DNA from: Nitrososphaerota archaeon
GTDB taxonomy: Archaea > Thermoproteota > Nitrososphaeria > Nitrososphaerales > UBA183
DNA length: 64,000 nt
Assembly: GCA_027886865.1 (NCBI GenBank)
Contig: JAPCJR010000001.1
Location: 101,369-165,368, forward strand
Direction of reading: 5' to 3'
Made by a program: the position numbers and the translations under genes. Position 1 is the first letter of the stretch. Each line of letters opens with the position of its first letter. Below the pieces are notes generated by a model, which had not been told where the DNA came from, made no database searches, and was given only the letters and a program-made list of their open reading frames with translations. Positions 33,652-41,268 of the stretch are shown here, piece by piece.

Positions 33652-34023
33652 TTGAACGACAGGATTCAGGGCGTGTTGGAGGTCAGAAAATGCCCTCACG
33701 GGAAGGGAGTCTTCGCGCTTAGGGATTTCAACGAGGGAGAACTAGTAGCGATGGTGGTCGGCGGCAGGTTCGTGGCGCATCCAAGGTCCACGAAGGGTTA
33801 CGCACTCCGCCTGGGGGACGAACTATACTGGGACGAAGCCTCGGTCGAGGACCCAGGCTACTGGAGCAACTTCCTCGACCACACCCGAAACGCGAACTGC
33901 AAATTCGTGGATTTCGAGCCGGACATTCCGGGCGCTAAGCTTGTGGTGACCCGGAAGATGAGGAAGGGCGACGAGATGTTTCTGAACTATCGGGACTACC
34001 ACCCGAGCAATCCCGTCTTCTGA
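33652..34023 (+). CDS. SET-domain protein (putative lysine methyltransferase)
   Basis: 123 residues forming a minimal SET domain: GKGVFALRDFNEGELV (about 17-32) is the N-terminal motif, FLDHTRNANCKF (about 74-85) is the NH-S motif variant with Asp-His-x2-Asn, and GDEMFLNYRDY (about 106-116) is the ExLxxDY-like end with the catalytic-type Tyr. SET proteins transfer methyl groups from SAM to protein lysines. The target in this archaeon is unknown; chromatin proteins such as Cren7/Alba are possibilities. TTG start 15 bases after the SDR stop. Confidence 0.78.
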   Translation: MNDRIQGVLEVRKCPHGKGVFALRDFNEGELVAMVVGGRFVAHPRSTKGYALRLGDELYWDEASVEDPGYWSNFLDHTRNANCKFVDFEPDIPGAKLVVTRKMRKGDEMFLNYRDYHPSNPVF

Positions 34024-34148
34024 AGCGCAAAGGTGCATCGAGCCGATTTCCAGCCGTCGGTGGTTCGCATGCCGTAAATATCTGCCAACACACGACAACT
34101 GACACCTAAATAACCGGCTGGCGATAATTCCGGCAGTAGGAGACGTAT

Positions 34149-34298
34149 TTGTCTACCAAAATTCAGATAAGCGATGAAGCCCGGGCTGGGCTCAACCGCT
34201 ACGCTTCAATCATGAAGAAGAAGCTCGGCAGAAGGGTGACCTTCGACGAAGTGATCAGAGAGCTGCTGGAGGAGGCGGCTCTGCGACCGAGCGCTTAA
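34149..34298 (+). CDS. Small VapB/RHH-like antitoxin-type protein
   Basis: 49 residues from TTG 34149: STKIQISDEARAGLNRYASI, then MKKKLGRRVTFDEVIRELLEEA, the layout of short archaeal DNA-binding antitoxin-like proteins (a strand, then two helices). A TATA-like CCTAAATAAC (34105-34114) lies upstream. No toxin gene (for example PIN domain) is adjacent, so it is either an orphan antitoxin or a small transcription factor. Confidence 0.65.
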   Translation: MSTKIQISDEARAGLNRYASIMKKKLGRRVTFDEVIRELLEEAALRPSA

Positions 34299-34342
34299 CG
34301 CTCCGCAAACGTTCTTCGCGCCGCGATAAGGAGAGGTCGGCG

Positions 34343-35077
34343 CTACACTCGGAACAGTGCGGTCGTTGCGATTCCCGCTAGCGCGCTGAATACGAAGCCT
34401 ATGACCAGGGCCACGACGAGCACCACTATCACATACACGAGTACCTTGTCCTGCGGCGTGTTCAGGAGTATCGGGACTCCCTTGTAGAATATGTAGAGCC
34501 CGTAGAGCAACCCCACGATGACCAGGAGACTGATCGGCGGTATGAGGTACACAATCGATATGAGAAAGACCGGCGTGTAGACGTAAGCCGCGAGCGTCGT
34601 TGCCATATCCTGGCTTACCTTCGTGCCAAATGAAGGCCCGACCTTCCATATCACGATACCCAGAACGAATATGGCTACCAGCTCCAGGATGTAAGCGAAA
34701 ATCGCCGCCGGTATAGCGGAGGCGTACTTCCCGTCATGGGCATAATACCAAAGGTCGCCCAGGAGGGTCGCGAAGAATGGGATCGTCGCCAGAACTGCCA
34801 CGTAGTTAATCATGAGCGACTTCAGGGGAACAGCGGAACGGTTCTCTTTCATGTATCCGACTGGATTCTTGACGATAGCGATCGCGGTCTTGAAGACGCC
34901 CATTATCCTCATCTTGGGACTTCCGCCTTGCGAGGCGACAGGAGAAGACGCGCTGACTGCAGCTGGGGCGGAATCGGAAAGCTTTGCTCCGCAGGATTTG
35001 CAGAACGCGGCATCGTCAGCATTACTTGCTCCGCAGCTTGGACAGTACAACTTCCGTTCTATCGAGATGTCTATCAT
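34343..35077 (-). CDS. Zinc-ribbon Yip1-like membrane protein
   Basis: 244 residues: an N-terminal zinc ribbon (CPSCGASN ... CKSCG), a Ser/Ala-rich linker, then five hydrophobic segments (about 90-108, 122-145, 165-185, 186-205, 213-238) with the Yip1-type KNPVGYMKENR entry motif. Yip1-domain proteins in archaea are of unknown function. The zinc ribbon is expected in the cytoplasm. Confidence 0.68.
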   Translation of the reverse strand: MIDISIERKLYCPSCGASNADDAAFCKSCGAKLSDSAPAAVSASSPVASQGGSPKMRIMGVFKTAIAIVKNPVGYMKENRSAVPLKSLMINYVAVLATIPFFATLLGDLWYYAHDGKYASAIPAAIFAYILELVAIFVLGIVIWKVGPSFGTKVSQDMATTLAAYVYTPVFLISIVYLIPPISLLVIVGLLYGLYIFYKGVPILLNTPQDKVLVYVIVVLVVALVIGFVFSALAGIATTALFRV

Positions 35078-35298
35078 TTAAAGAATCTCCTCGTATCGCG
35101 TCTCCAGACGGACTAGAAACATTTCGAGATTCCAAGAAAAGCAATCATGATTTTTGTCAAAGGATGGTCCGTCGTTTCGTTGTCTTGGATAGACCCGGCA
35201 GCAACGGGCTCTGGGTATCTACGTCGTCGACGACCTGCGCCGGACAATGAGTTGATGATGCTTATAACTCGGCATTCAATCGAGTGGACAAGTTTGCC

Positions 35299-35370
35299 AT
35301 GAAAGGTCCGATTTTCAGCTATCACGATACATCCGCAACCAAACGCGTGGTTGATTGGGAGCTGCGGTAG
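35299..35370 (+). CDS. Candidate 23-codon ORF in frame with the next gene, ended by TAG
   Basis: An ATG at 35299, about 8 bases after the transcript start predicted from CTTATAACTC (35261-35270), opens a frame that ends in TAG (35368-35370). This TAG is in the same frame as the 188-residue gene that begins with TTG only three bases later. Either the transcript carries a short leader peptide, or the gene was longer and has a nonsense change, or the stop is suppressed. The remaining 35078-35298 sequence shows only this promoter. Confidence 0.35.
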   Translation: MKGPIFSYHDTSATKRVVDWELR

Positions 35371-35373
35371 AAC

Positions 35374-35940
35374 TTGGCCGACGTGGAGAAAGAGGCCGAG
35401 ACGGTGCGGGAAGTACTCTCGAGCCTGACGGGAGCGGAGTTCGAGGTCTCGAACACACCGGACGACTTTCGAAACCAGTCGCTCAACCCAAGATGGTTCG
35501 TGAGATGTAAGGACATGAAGCAGGCCCGGAACATCCCGTACCTGAACGAGGCCTGGAAGCAACCAGACGGTACGATATGGCTTGAGTCTCTTCCGCTTGG
35601 CGATACCATTGACTGGATCGAGGCGGCCTACGGGGAGGAATCGGCGGCCAAGTCCATCGACGTAAACTACTCGGACTTTGGTAGCAAGAAGTTCCAGGCC
35701 GAGTTCGGCAGCGAGTATCCTCTGGTCTATCAGAGGATACAGACATACGAAGAGGTCGCGGGAAGGGTCTCGAAGAGCCAGAAGGTCCACGTGGAGCTCA
35801 GGAACAGCGGCTCCAAGGGGATCGTGGTATTCACGTATGCCGCGAGGCTGACCGAGACTGATGCGAAGTCGCTGAGCAAGAAGTTAGAGGCTAGCGTCGA
35901 AGCGCTGAAAGAAGCTTATACGCAAGCGATGCAGGTATAG
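35374..35940 (+). CDS. Conserved protein of unknown function
   Basis: 188 residues, soluble alpha/beta, with SLNPRWFVRCKDMKQARNIPYLNEAW and a long C-terminal helix (DAKSLSKKLEASVEALKEAYTQAMQV). No family recognised. TTG 35374 follows an in-frame TAG by one codon; the only promoter seen is about 110 bases upstream, so translation from this TTG would be on a leadered message, unlike most genes here. Confidence 0.55.
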   Translation: MADVEKEAETVREVLSSLTGAEFEVSNTPDDFRNQSLNPRWFVRCKDMKQARNIPYLNEAWKQPDGTIWLESLPLGDTIDWIEAAYGEESAAKSIDVNYSDFGSKKFQAEFGSEYPLVYQRIQTYEEVAGRVSKSQKVHVELRNSGSKGIVVFTYAARLTETDAKSLSKKLEASVEALKEAYTQAMQV

Positions 35941-36001
35941 CGGTATCTTGTTGTCTTCTCCGGTTTCGTGCTGCTTATCTGTGGTGCAATAGTGATTGGG
36001 C

Positions 36002-36166
36002 ATGTCAGAATGCAAACTGTGCGATAGAGAGAAGTCCATCCTTTCGGTAACGGGGATGCAGATTCCCGTGGGGGAGAGGTGCTACACCAAACTCATCACG
36101 AAAGAGGTGCTGTGGAACCCTGAGACGAAGCTCAAGAAGATAGAAGAGATGCTGAAGATAGGTTGA
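36002..36166 (+). CDS. Small Cys-x2-Cys protein
   Basis: 54 residues starting MSECKLCDREKSILSV; the CKLC pair plus a later Cys (GERCYTKL) suggests metal binding, and the C-terminal half is a Lys-rich helix (TKLKKIEEMLKIG). Too short to appear among long ORFs, but codon use matches the neighbours and an AT-rich CTTATC stretch lies upstream. Function unknown. Ends four bases from the convergent phosphoesterase gene. Confidence 0.5.
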   Translation: MSECKLCDREKSILSVTGMQIPVGERCYTKLITKEVLWNPETKLKKIEEMLKIG

Positions 36167-36169
36167 GGC

Positions 36170-36958
36170 TTAGAGCTTCGTAGCCCTTTCCGTAATCTCT
36201 GACCCTTCGAAGACGAACAGCCTGGGTTTCCCGCCTTCGATGCGAACGTAGGTGTTGTGGACTGGCATGGTGGTGATCCACGAGCCCGTGTTCGCGACGT
36301 TCTCTGCCACGCTCACGAACGGCCTGTGCGTGTGCCCGAAGACTAGAATCTCGCCGGGTTTGACCGCCGCTCCCGCCTTCTTTTCTACCCCACCAAGATT
36401 TTCTTTGAGCCTTTCCTGCGGGTCGAGCTGCAGCATCTCGGTCGTGCGACGGATGCTTCCCCTGTTCACGAGCATCGTCAAGACGTATCTCAGGTCGCCC
36501 TTGTCACGGGTCAGGGACGCCCAGATGTGATTGTCGCGGTCACCCTTCTCATCCGACATGGCGTGGCAGAGGGATTCCATGAAGTGCTCCCTTTGCATCT
36601 CGTCGAACTCCCAGCCGTGCATGAACCTGCACGTGACTCCGTCCTGTTGTAGCTCGAGGTCCCTCAGGAAATTCACCGGATATCCCCGGCCCTGCAGCTT
36701 GAGGACGTGGAAGTCATGGTTTCCGGCGATGTAGTAGACCTTCATCTTCTTCTGCAGGAGGATAATCTGGTCGAGGACGTCCTTGTTCTCGAGGAAAACG
36801 CCGGAGGCGTCCCTCCTCCACATGTCCACGACGTCTCCCAGGAGGACCAGGTCTGTCACTGTGGCGTCAGACTGGAGCTGGGTGAGAAAGCGGAGAAACG
36901 CTGCCTTATCCGCAGTTTCTATTCCGAGGTGCTGGTCCGAGACCGCGATGATTGCCAA
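36170..36958 (-). CDS. Metallophosphoesterase (LpxH/UDP-diacylglucosamine hydrolase-like fold)
   Basis: 262 residues. Calcineurin-like motifs in order: SDQHLG, LLGDVVDMWRR, IAGNHDFHV, MHGWEFD and FGHTHRP. The DxWR after the GD motif is as in LpxH, but archaea do not make lipid A, so another phosphodiester or pyrophosphate is the substrate. ACCTATTTAAC (about 36987-36997) is a TATA box for leaderless ATG 36958. Confidence 0.83.
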   Translation of the reverse strand: MAIIAVSDQHLGIETADKAAFLRFLTQLQSDATVTDLVLLGDVVDMWRRDASGVFLENKDVLDQIILLQKKMKVYYIAGNHDFHVLKLQGRGYPVNFLRDLELQQDGVTCRFMHGWEFDEMQREHFMESLCHAMSDEKGDRDNHIWASLTRDKGDLRYVLTMLVNRGSIRRTTEMLQLDPQERLKENLGGVEKKAGAAVKPGEILVFGHTHRPFVSVAENVANTGSWITTMPVHNTYVRIEGGKPRLFVFEGSEITERATKL

Positions 36959-37145
36959 TGAGACTCTTTGCGACTCGCCTGGCTCTGTTAAATAGGTCTT
37001 GTCGAGACGATTCTATAGGCTGGGTCACGAAGCCAGCAGCTGGTGTGCGGAATTTCCTGGTCTAAACCCCCCCGAGCAGAGTCCTGCTGAGCGTTCGACA
37101 CATCAGAACTATATCCTCCCGCCGCATTCCATCTATCGGTAGTTC

Positions 37146-37787
37146 ATGATTCCGAAATCTGCCATCCTGGCTGTCGTCGTGATAGCCGTGCTCGCAGGGG
37201 CGGCTTACTATTCGACGTCGTCTCCAGGGACGGTGACGAGTTCAAGTACCGTTACGACCAGCACGAGTTGCACGACCGCGACTTCGAGCAGCTCAGTCTC
37301 CTCGGGTTCGTCGAGCTCCGCTATCTCGTCCACGAGCTCGACCAGCACGACGAGGACTGCGACGAACGGCCCGTTCACGTTCTCCCCGAGCTCGCCAGTC
37401 AGGATAGACTCGGTGACAGCGACCGCAGCGACTCAAAGCGACGGAAGCGTCTTCGTGACCTTCCAGGTTCTCTTCGAGAACGACGGGGCCGCCCCGGTCT
37501 ACGTCCTCGGAGGCTGCGGGGGCGGCCTGTCCTCCTCGATCTCCGGCAATTCCAGCGTCCTTAGCCGGGTCCCGGGTGGTCCTCTCTGCGACTGTGCGGC
37601 AATTGTGGTCACGTTAGACCAGGGGCAGAACCACACCTCCACCAACCCCGGCTGCTGGAGCGGCTACAACTACGAACTCGTGGGACACGGATCGGTCACG
37701 ATGAACATGACCCTGGAGTGGTCTTCCAACGGACAGGACCTGCTGGGGACAAACTCGACATCGATCCAGGCTGAGTTCACGCTCTAG
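37146..37787 (+). CDS. Secreted or membrane-anchored Ser/Thr-stalk protein
   Basis: 213 residues: N-terminal hydrophobic segment (AILAVVVIAVLAGAAYY), a Ser/Thr-only stalk (about 27-72), and a beta-rich outer domain with six cysteines (CGGG, LCDC, GCW) likely to form disulfides. Probably displayed on the outside with a glycosylated stalk. Function of the outer domain is unknown. TATA-like ACTATATCC (about 37108-37116). Confidence 0.65.
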   Translation: MIPKSAILAVVVIAVLAGAAYYSTSSPGTVTSSSTVTTSTSCTTATSSSSVSSGSSSSAISSTSSTSTTRTATNGPFTFSPSSPVRIDSVTATAATQSDGSVFVTFQVLFENDGAAPVYVLGGCGGGLSSSISGNSSVLSRVPGGPLCDCAAIVVTLDQGQNHTSTNPGCWSGYNYELVGHGSVTMNMTLEWSSNGQDLLGTNSTSIQAEFTL

Positions 37788-37826
37788 CACTGAACGCATT
37801 TATCCAGAGCAGCTTCACCTCATCCG

Positions 37827-38672
37827 ATGAAAGTCGGGCTCGCTCTCCGTTCTACTGTCTTCAGCCCTTCGTCGATAGCCAGGATGATCCCGATGCTGGA
37901 CAAGTCCGAAATCGATTCCGTCTGGTTCCCGAGCGTCGGGAAGGCGTTCGACGCGCTCGACATGTGCGGCATTTCACTCGGAGAGAGCCGCAGACTGCGC
38001 GTCGGCACCGGGGTGATAAAGTCAAACGATTATGACGACGCCCAGCTGCTCGCACGCGTGCACACGCTGAGCGAGGGTTCCGGAGGAAGGTTCGTCCTGG
38101 GCGTGGGGACCGGGTCAGGGACCGGAAAATCCGCCATCGACGGGCTCGTCGAGCTCGCGAGGAGGCTCCGTGCCGGCTATCCCGAGCATCGGAGGCCCCC
38201 GGTATTCTTCGCCGCGCTGAAGGGGAGGATACTCCGGGCTGCTTACTTGAACGCGGAGGGCGCGATTCTCAATTTCTGCCCGCCCGACTATGTGGAGAGG
38301 ATAATCCCGAAGGGTGCGCGCAGGGACGGGTTCACCCTTGCATGCTACGTCAAGCTCTTCTTCGCTGAGGAGGAGCCCGTCGCCAAGAAGATGCTGGTCG
38401 ACGAGATGAAGATGTACGATGGCTTCCCGCAGTATCACGTAATGTTCGAGGAGATCGGAGTATCGGACGCCATAAGCGGGCTTGACTCGGAGTCGGCCAT
38501 CCCTGACAAACTTCTCGAGATATCGCTGGCCAACCCCAGCGACGGTCAAATGGAGCGCCTCGTCGACCGTTTCGCCCGCGCCGGCGTCGACCTTCCGATA
38601 ATTTACCCGTATGTCTCGGGAGATGAGGGTTACAAGAAGGCCGTCGTCGAGAGGCTCTGCAACCTAGTCTAA
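37827..38672 (+). CDS. LLM-class F420-dependent oxidoreductase (Mer-like)
   Basis: 281-residue TIM barrel. Markers: DSVWFPSVGKAFDALDMCGISLGESRRLRVGTGVI, SGGRFVLGVGTGSGTGKSAIDG (the cofactor loop) and the C-terminal PYVSGDEGYKKAVVERL. Same superfamily as the enzyme at the left edge but a separate branch. Substrate unknown. CATTTATCC (37797-37805) is a TATA box for leaderless ATG 37827. Confidence 0.8.
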   Translation: MKVGLALRSTVFSPSSIARMIPMLDKSEIDSVWFPSVGKAFDALDMCGISLGESRRLRVGTGVIKSNDYDDAQLLARVHTLSEGSGGRFVLGVGTGSGTGKSAIDGLVELARRLRAGYPEHRRPPVFFAALKGRILRAAYLNAEGAILNFCPPDYVERIIPKGARRDGFTLACYVKLFFAEEEPVAKKMLVDEMKMYDGFPQYHVMFEEIGVSDAISGLDSESAIPDKLLEISLANPSDGQMERLVDRFARAGVDLPIIYPYVSGDEGYKKAVVERLCNLV

Positions 38673-38744
38673 GATCGAATCAAGCGGCTATCGATATGTG
38701 AAGCCCTTGGGCATGCGACTAGGGGGTTCGGGAGCGCATTGCTA

Positions 38745-39602
38745 TCAGCCGAGGAAATCCGAGACCATGTTGGCAACCTCGGTCGGTTTCTCTTCAAGCA
38801 GGAAATGCCCTGTGTTCTCAAGCGTCACGAGCTTCGACCCCTTGATGTCCTGATTCAGGCGGCCACCCGTGCCAGACGGTATGAATGGGTCGTTCGTTCC
38901 CGATACGAGCAATGTGGGCATCTCGAGCGCCCGGACCCTTGATAGCAGCTTATCCGTGCCCTTCTGGATCAGACTGAGGCTGTCTTTCGAGCAGAGCGTC
39001 GCCATGTTCTTTATGGCTCGCTTGACGAAGAAGACGTACTGCCCGAGCTCCTCTGGGGTGAGCACGGTCTCCTGCCTCGGCGCGATAAGATGCTTCACCT
39101 GCCCTGGGCTGATGAAGCTGCCCGCAAGCGTCCGGTAAAGCCCGCTGTCGGCCATCCTGCGAACCTGAGAGTACGCTGGGCTCCGCTTTACGTGGTCTAT
39201 CCAGTCGGGATAGATCGACGTGTTCATCACGACCAGCTTCGAGACCGACACTGGATTCCCGGCGGCGTAGCGTAGCGCGAGCATCCCTCCCCAATCGTAC
39301 GCGACAAGTCTGAACTGCTCCATCTTCATCATGGATACAAAATCGTCGATGAATGGGAACAGCTTAGCGACGGTCGGTGCGCTTCCCTTGGGGATATCGG
39401 AGTAACCGAACCCGTAAAGATCTGGCGCAATCACAAGGCCCAGCTTCGAAAGAGGGGCAATGAGCTTGCGCCAGTCGTAGGACGAGGTCGGGAACCCGTG
39501 GAGAAGGAGTATCGGCTCCCCGGCGCCGGCCTTCCGGTAGAATACTCTGTTTCCTTTGACGTCGACGAAGCTTCCGACCTCCTCAGGGTTGTCGAGAGGC
39601 AC
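38745..39602 (-). CDS. Alpha/beta hydrolase, epoxide hydrolase / haloalkane dehalogenase-like
   Basis: 285 residues from GTG 39602. The HGFP oxyanion motif, the nucleophile elbow AYDWGGMLA (Asp rather than Ser), the acid in GTNDPF and His in NTGHFLLEE place it with epoxide hydrolases and haloalkane dehalogenases, which attack through an aspartate. The open frame continues upstream to 39908 through the preceding gene, but similarity starts at GSFVDVKGNRVFYRKAG; no ATG is nearby, so the start is uncertain. Probably co-transcribed with the upstream GT-C-like gene. Confidence 0.8.
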   Translation of the reverse strand: MPLDNPEEVGSFVDVKGNRVFYRKAGAGEPILLLHGFPTSSYDWRKLIAPLSKLGLVIAPDLYGFGYSDIPKGSAPTVAKLFPFIDDFVSMMKMEQFRLVAYDWGGMLALRYAAGNPVSVSKLVVMNTSIYPDWIDHVKRSPAYSQVRRMADSGLYRTLAGSFISPGQVKHLIAPRQETVLTPEELGQYVFFVKRAIKNMATLCSKDSLSLIQKGTDKLLSRVRALEMPTLLVSGTNDPFIPSGTGGRLNQDIKGSKLVTLENTGHFLLEEKPTEVANMVSDFLG

Positions 39603-39661
39603 GTTCCAGCTCGTGAGCTCAGAGGTAATACGCCTTCCACCGCTCCCTAGATGTGTTTCAG

Positions 39662-40600
39662 CTAAGGCTGGGCTTCGGCGGGAGCGCGTGGCCTTCCGGT
39701 CGCGGATATCCTGAGGTTGGAGAACACTTCGGCCCAGGCCGCGGTCACTTCGCCGCGGTTCATTATCCAGAGAGCCAATACGGGTGTGATTGGGATAAGC
39801 GCATAGGGATAGAGGATCGAGCTCAGTCCCGTGCTGAATACCATCCCGATGAACCCCGCCCCCATCCCTGGCGAGAGAACCAGGATTGAGTTCGAGGCGA
39901 CGAGGCACACTGCAAAGGACGTCGCCGCGACGCCCAGCCTGCTCCTGTTGTACATCACGAACAGCGGCACCGCGAAGATGCCGAACCTAGGGTCGAAGAA
40001 GGACAGGCCGAGCAGAGCTCCGGAGAGGGCGGGCAACTTCAGGCTCCCGGCATAGAGCGCGGACAGGATCAGGAACGTCTCGAAGACCTTGGCCTGACCC
40101 TGGCTCCACTGCCAGAAGTACGGGATAGACATCCCCCACCCGGGGGCAGGTATGGGAAGCGTAAGCACGAGGATTGTGACCAGTGAAGCTATCAGCATTC
40201 CCTTGGCGCTTGTGAGCCGGTACACCAGGAACCCGATGAACGGGAGCAACGAGAACTGCAAGACATCGAATCCAGTGATGGCTCTCTGATAGGTGAGCAG
40301 GGCGAACGGCGAGATCATCAGCAGGAACGAGGGCAGATACTTGTATTGCTCCTGGACCGGGAAGACGTGTATCTCTCCGTCACTGACAAATCCGCGTGTG
40401 TAGAGTTGAGAAGGGTCGTGAAAGAGGCGCCAGATACCCACGTAGTAGGCCGAGAAGTCCTTCGCGAGCAGCTGGGAGGAGCCCGGGTCCACGTTGGGAG
40501 GAAAAGCGGCTAGAAAGGTGAAGGTGCACAACACAGCCGCGGCGGTCGCGCATGCGACGAGGATGGCCATCGTCCTTTGGCCGACGCGTTCGCCCGACAT
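39662..40600 (-). CDS. GT-C type membrane glycosyltransferase (GT87/DUF2029-like)
   Basis: 312 residues, about nine membrane helices. KDFSAYYVGIWRLFHDPSQLYTRG matches the D-F-x-x-YY motif after helix 1 of DUF2029 enzymes, and the WQWSQGQAKVFETFLILSALYAG segment matches their Q-x-N/K region. GT87 enzymes transfer mannose or arabinose from polyprenyl-phosphate sugars outside the membrane. Shorter than typical (about 400), so possibly incomplete. Promoter CATAATTAG (about 40625-40633), with an operator-like palindrome before ATG 40600. Confidence 0.65.
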   Translation of the reverse strand: MSGERVGQRTMAILVACATAAAVLCTFTFLAAFPPNVDPGSSQLLAKDFSAYYVGIWRLFHDPSQLYTRGFVSDGEIHVFPVQEQYKYLPSFLLMISPFALLTYQRAITGFDVLQFSLLPFIGFLVYRLTSAKGMLIASLVTILVLTLPIPAPGWGMSIPYFWQWSQGQAKVFETFLILSALYAGSLKLPALSGALLGLSFFDPRFGIFAVPLFVMYNRSRLGVAATSFAVCLVASNSILVLSPGMGAGFIGMVFSTGLSSILYPYALIPITPVLALWIMNRGEVTAAWAEVFSNLRISATGRPRAPAEAQP

Positions 40601-40603
40601 CGC

Positions 40604-40620
40604 GTCACCCTCTGGGTGAC
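40604..40620 (-). promoter_or_regulatory. Perfect palindrome at transcript start of the GT87-like gene (putative operator)
   Basis: GTCACCC (40604-40610), three bases, then GGGTGAC (40614-40620): a perfect 7-base inverted repeat lying between the minus-strand TATA-like box (about 40625-40633) and the start codon at 40600. A dimeric repressor bound here would cover the transcription start. Confidence 0.5.
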
Positions 40621-40832
40621 CTTGCTAATTATGGCCGACGGATACGGTACGGCCTGAAAACTGGTGGATTGTACGCTCAGGCTGAGAAGGCGACCTCTGC
40701 GTCGGAGGAAGCTCAAGGATGGGCAAAATCCCCATAGATGGAGGTGCTGGCTGGTCAGGTCAATAGCCTTAACTACTAGACGGCGGGACCGTGGCTTACT
40801 GGATGGAATAACGGTAGGAGCGTGAATATTGA

Positions 40833-41150
40833 ATGAGTTTCGGACAACGAGGAGGAGGATACGGCAGTCGTAGTGGTGGAGGATTCGGTGGCAGAAGTAG
40901 CTCCGGTTCTTTCAACAAGCCCGTTGAAGTCGGCAAGGAATACAATGTTAGTATCACCGACACCAGCAGGCGCGGCGACGGTATCGCCAAGGTCGATGGA
41001 TTTGTGATCTTTGTACCCGGTACAAAGTTAGGCCAAAACGTAAGAGTTAAGGTCACGCAGGTCTCGGACCGCTATGCGTCAGGACAGGTCATAGAGGGTC
41101 CAGCAACGGCTACGGCACCAGCCTCTGACAGTACAGAGAAGACCGCGTAG
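40833..41150 (+). CDS. TRAM-domain RNA-binding protein with Gly/Arg-rich N-terminus
   Basis: 105 residues: a low-complexity N-terminus (about 1-32) with RGGGYGSRSGGG and GGRSSSGS, then one TRAM domain (VEVGKEYNVSITDTSRRGDGIAKVDGFVIFVPGTKLGQNVRVKVTQ in two pieces around residues 36-85), then an Ala/Thr-rich tail. Stand-alone archaeal TRAM proteins are cold-shock-like RNA chaperones. The RGG-type extension is unlike most. Leader of about 35 bases from CCTTAACTAC (about 40768). Confidence 0.85.
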   Translation: MSFGQRGGGYGSRSGGGFGGRSSSGSFNKPVEVGKEYNVSITDTSRRGDGIAKVDGFVIFVPGTKLGQNVRVKVTQVSDRYASGQVIEGPATATAPASDSTEKTA

Positions 41151-41268
41151 CAGCAGATCGTAAGGTCTGCCCGACAATGACTGGTTGGTCCAGCCGGATC
41201 AACCCGCCCCTTTCTTATTATCATGAACTGTGTTACTCCTAGATTCTAGACCGTGTACGCATTCCAAA

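Noticed and set aside
34149..34298. Complete toxin-antitoxin module
   Set aside because: The antitoxin-like gene is present, but no PIN, RelE or other toxin frame lies next to it.
35368..35370. TAG as a pyrrolysine codon
   Set aside because: No pyrrolysine gene seen and the protein is not a methylamine methyltransferase; a leader or nonsense change is simpler.
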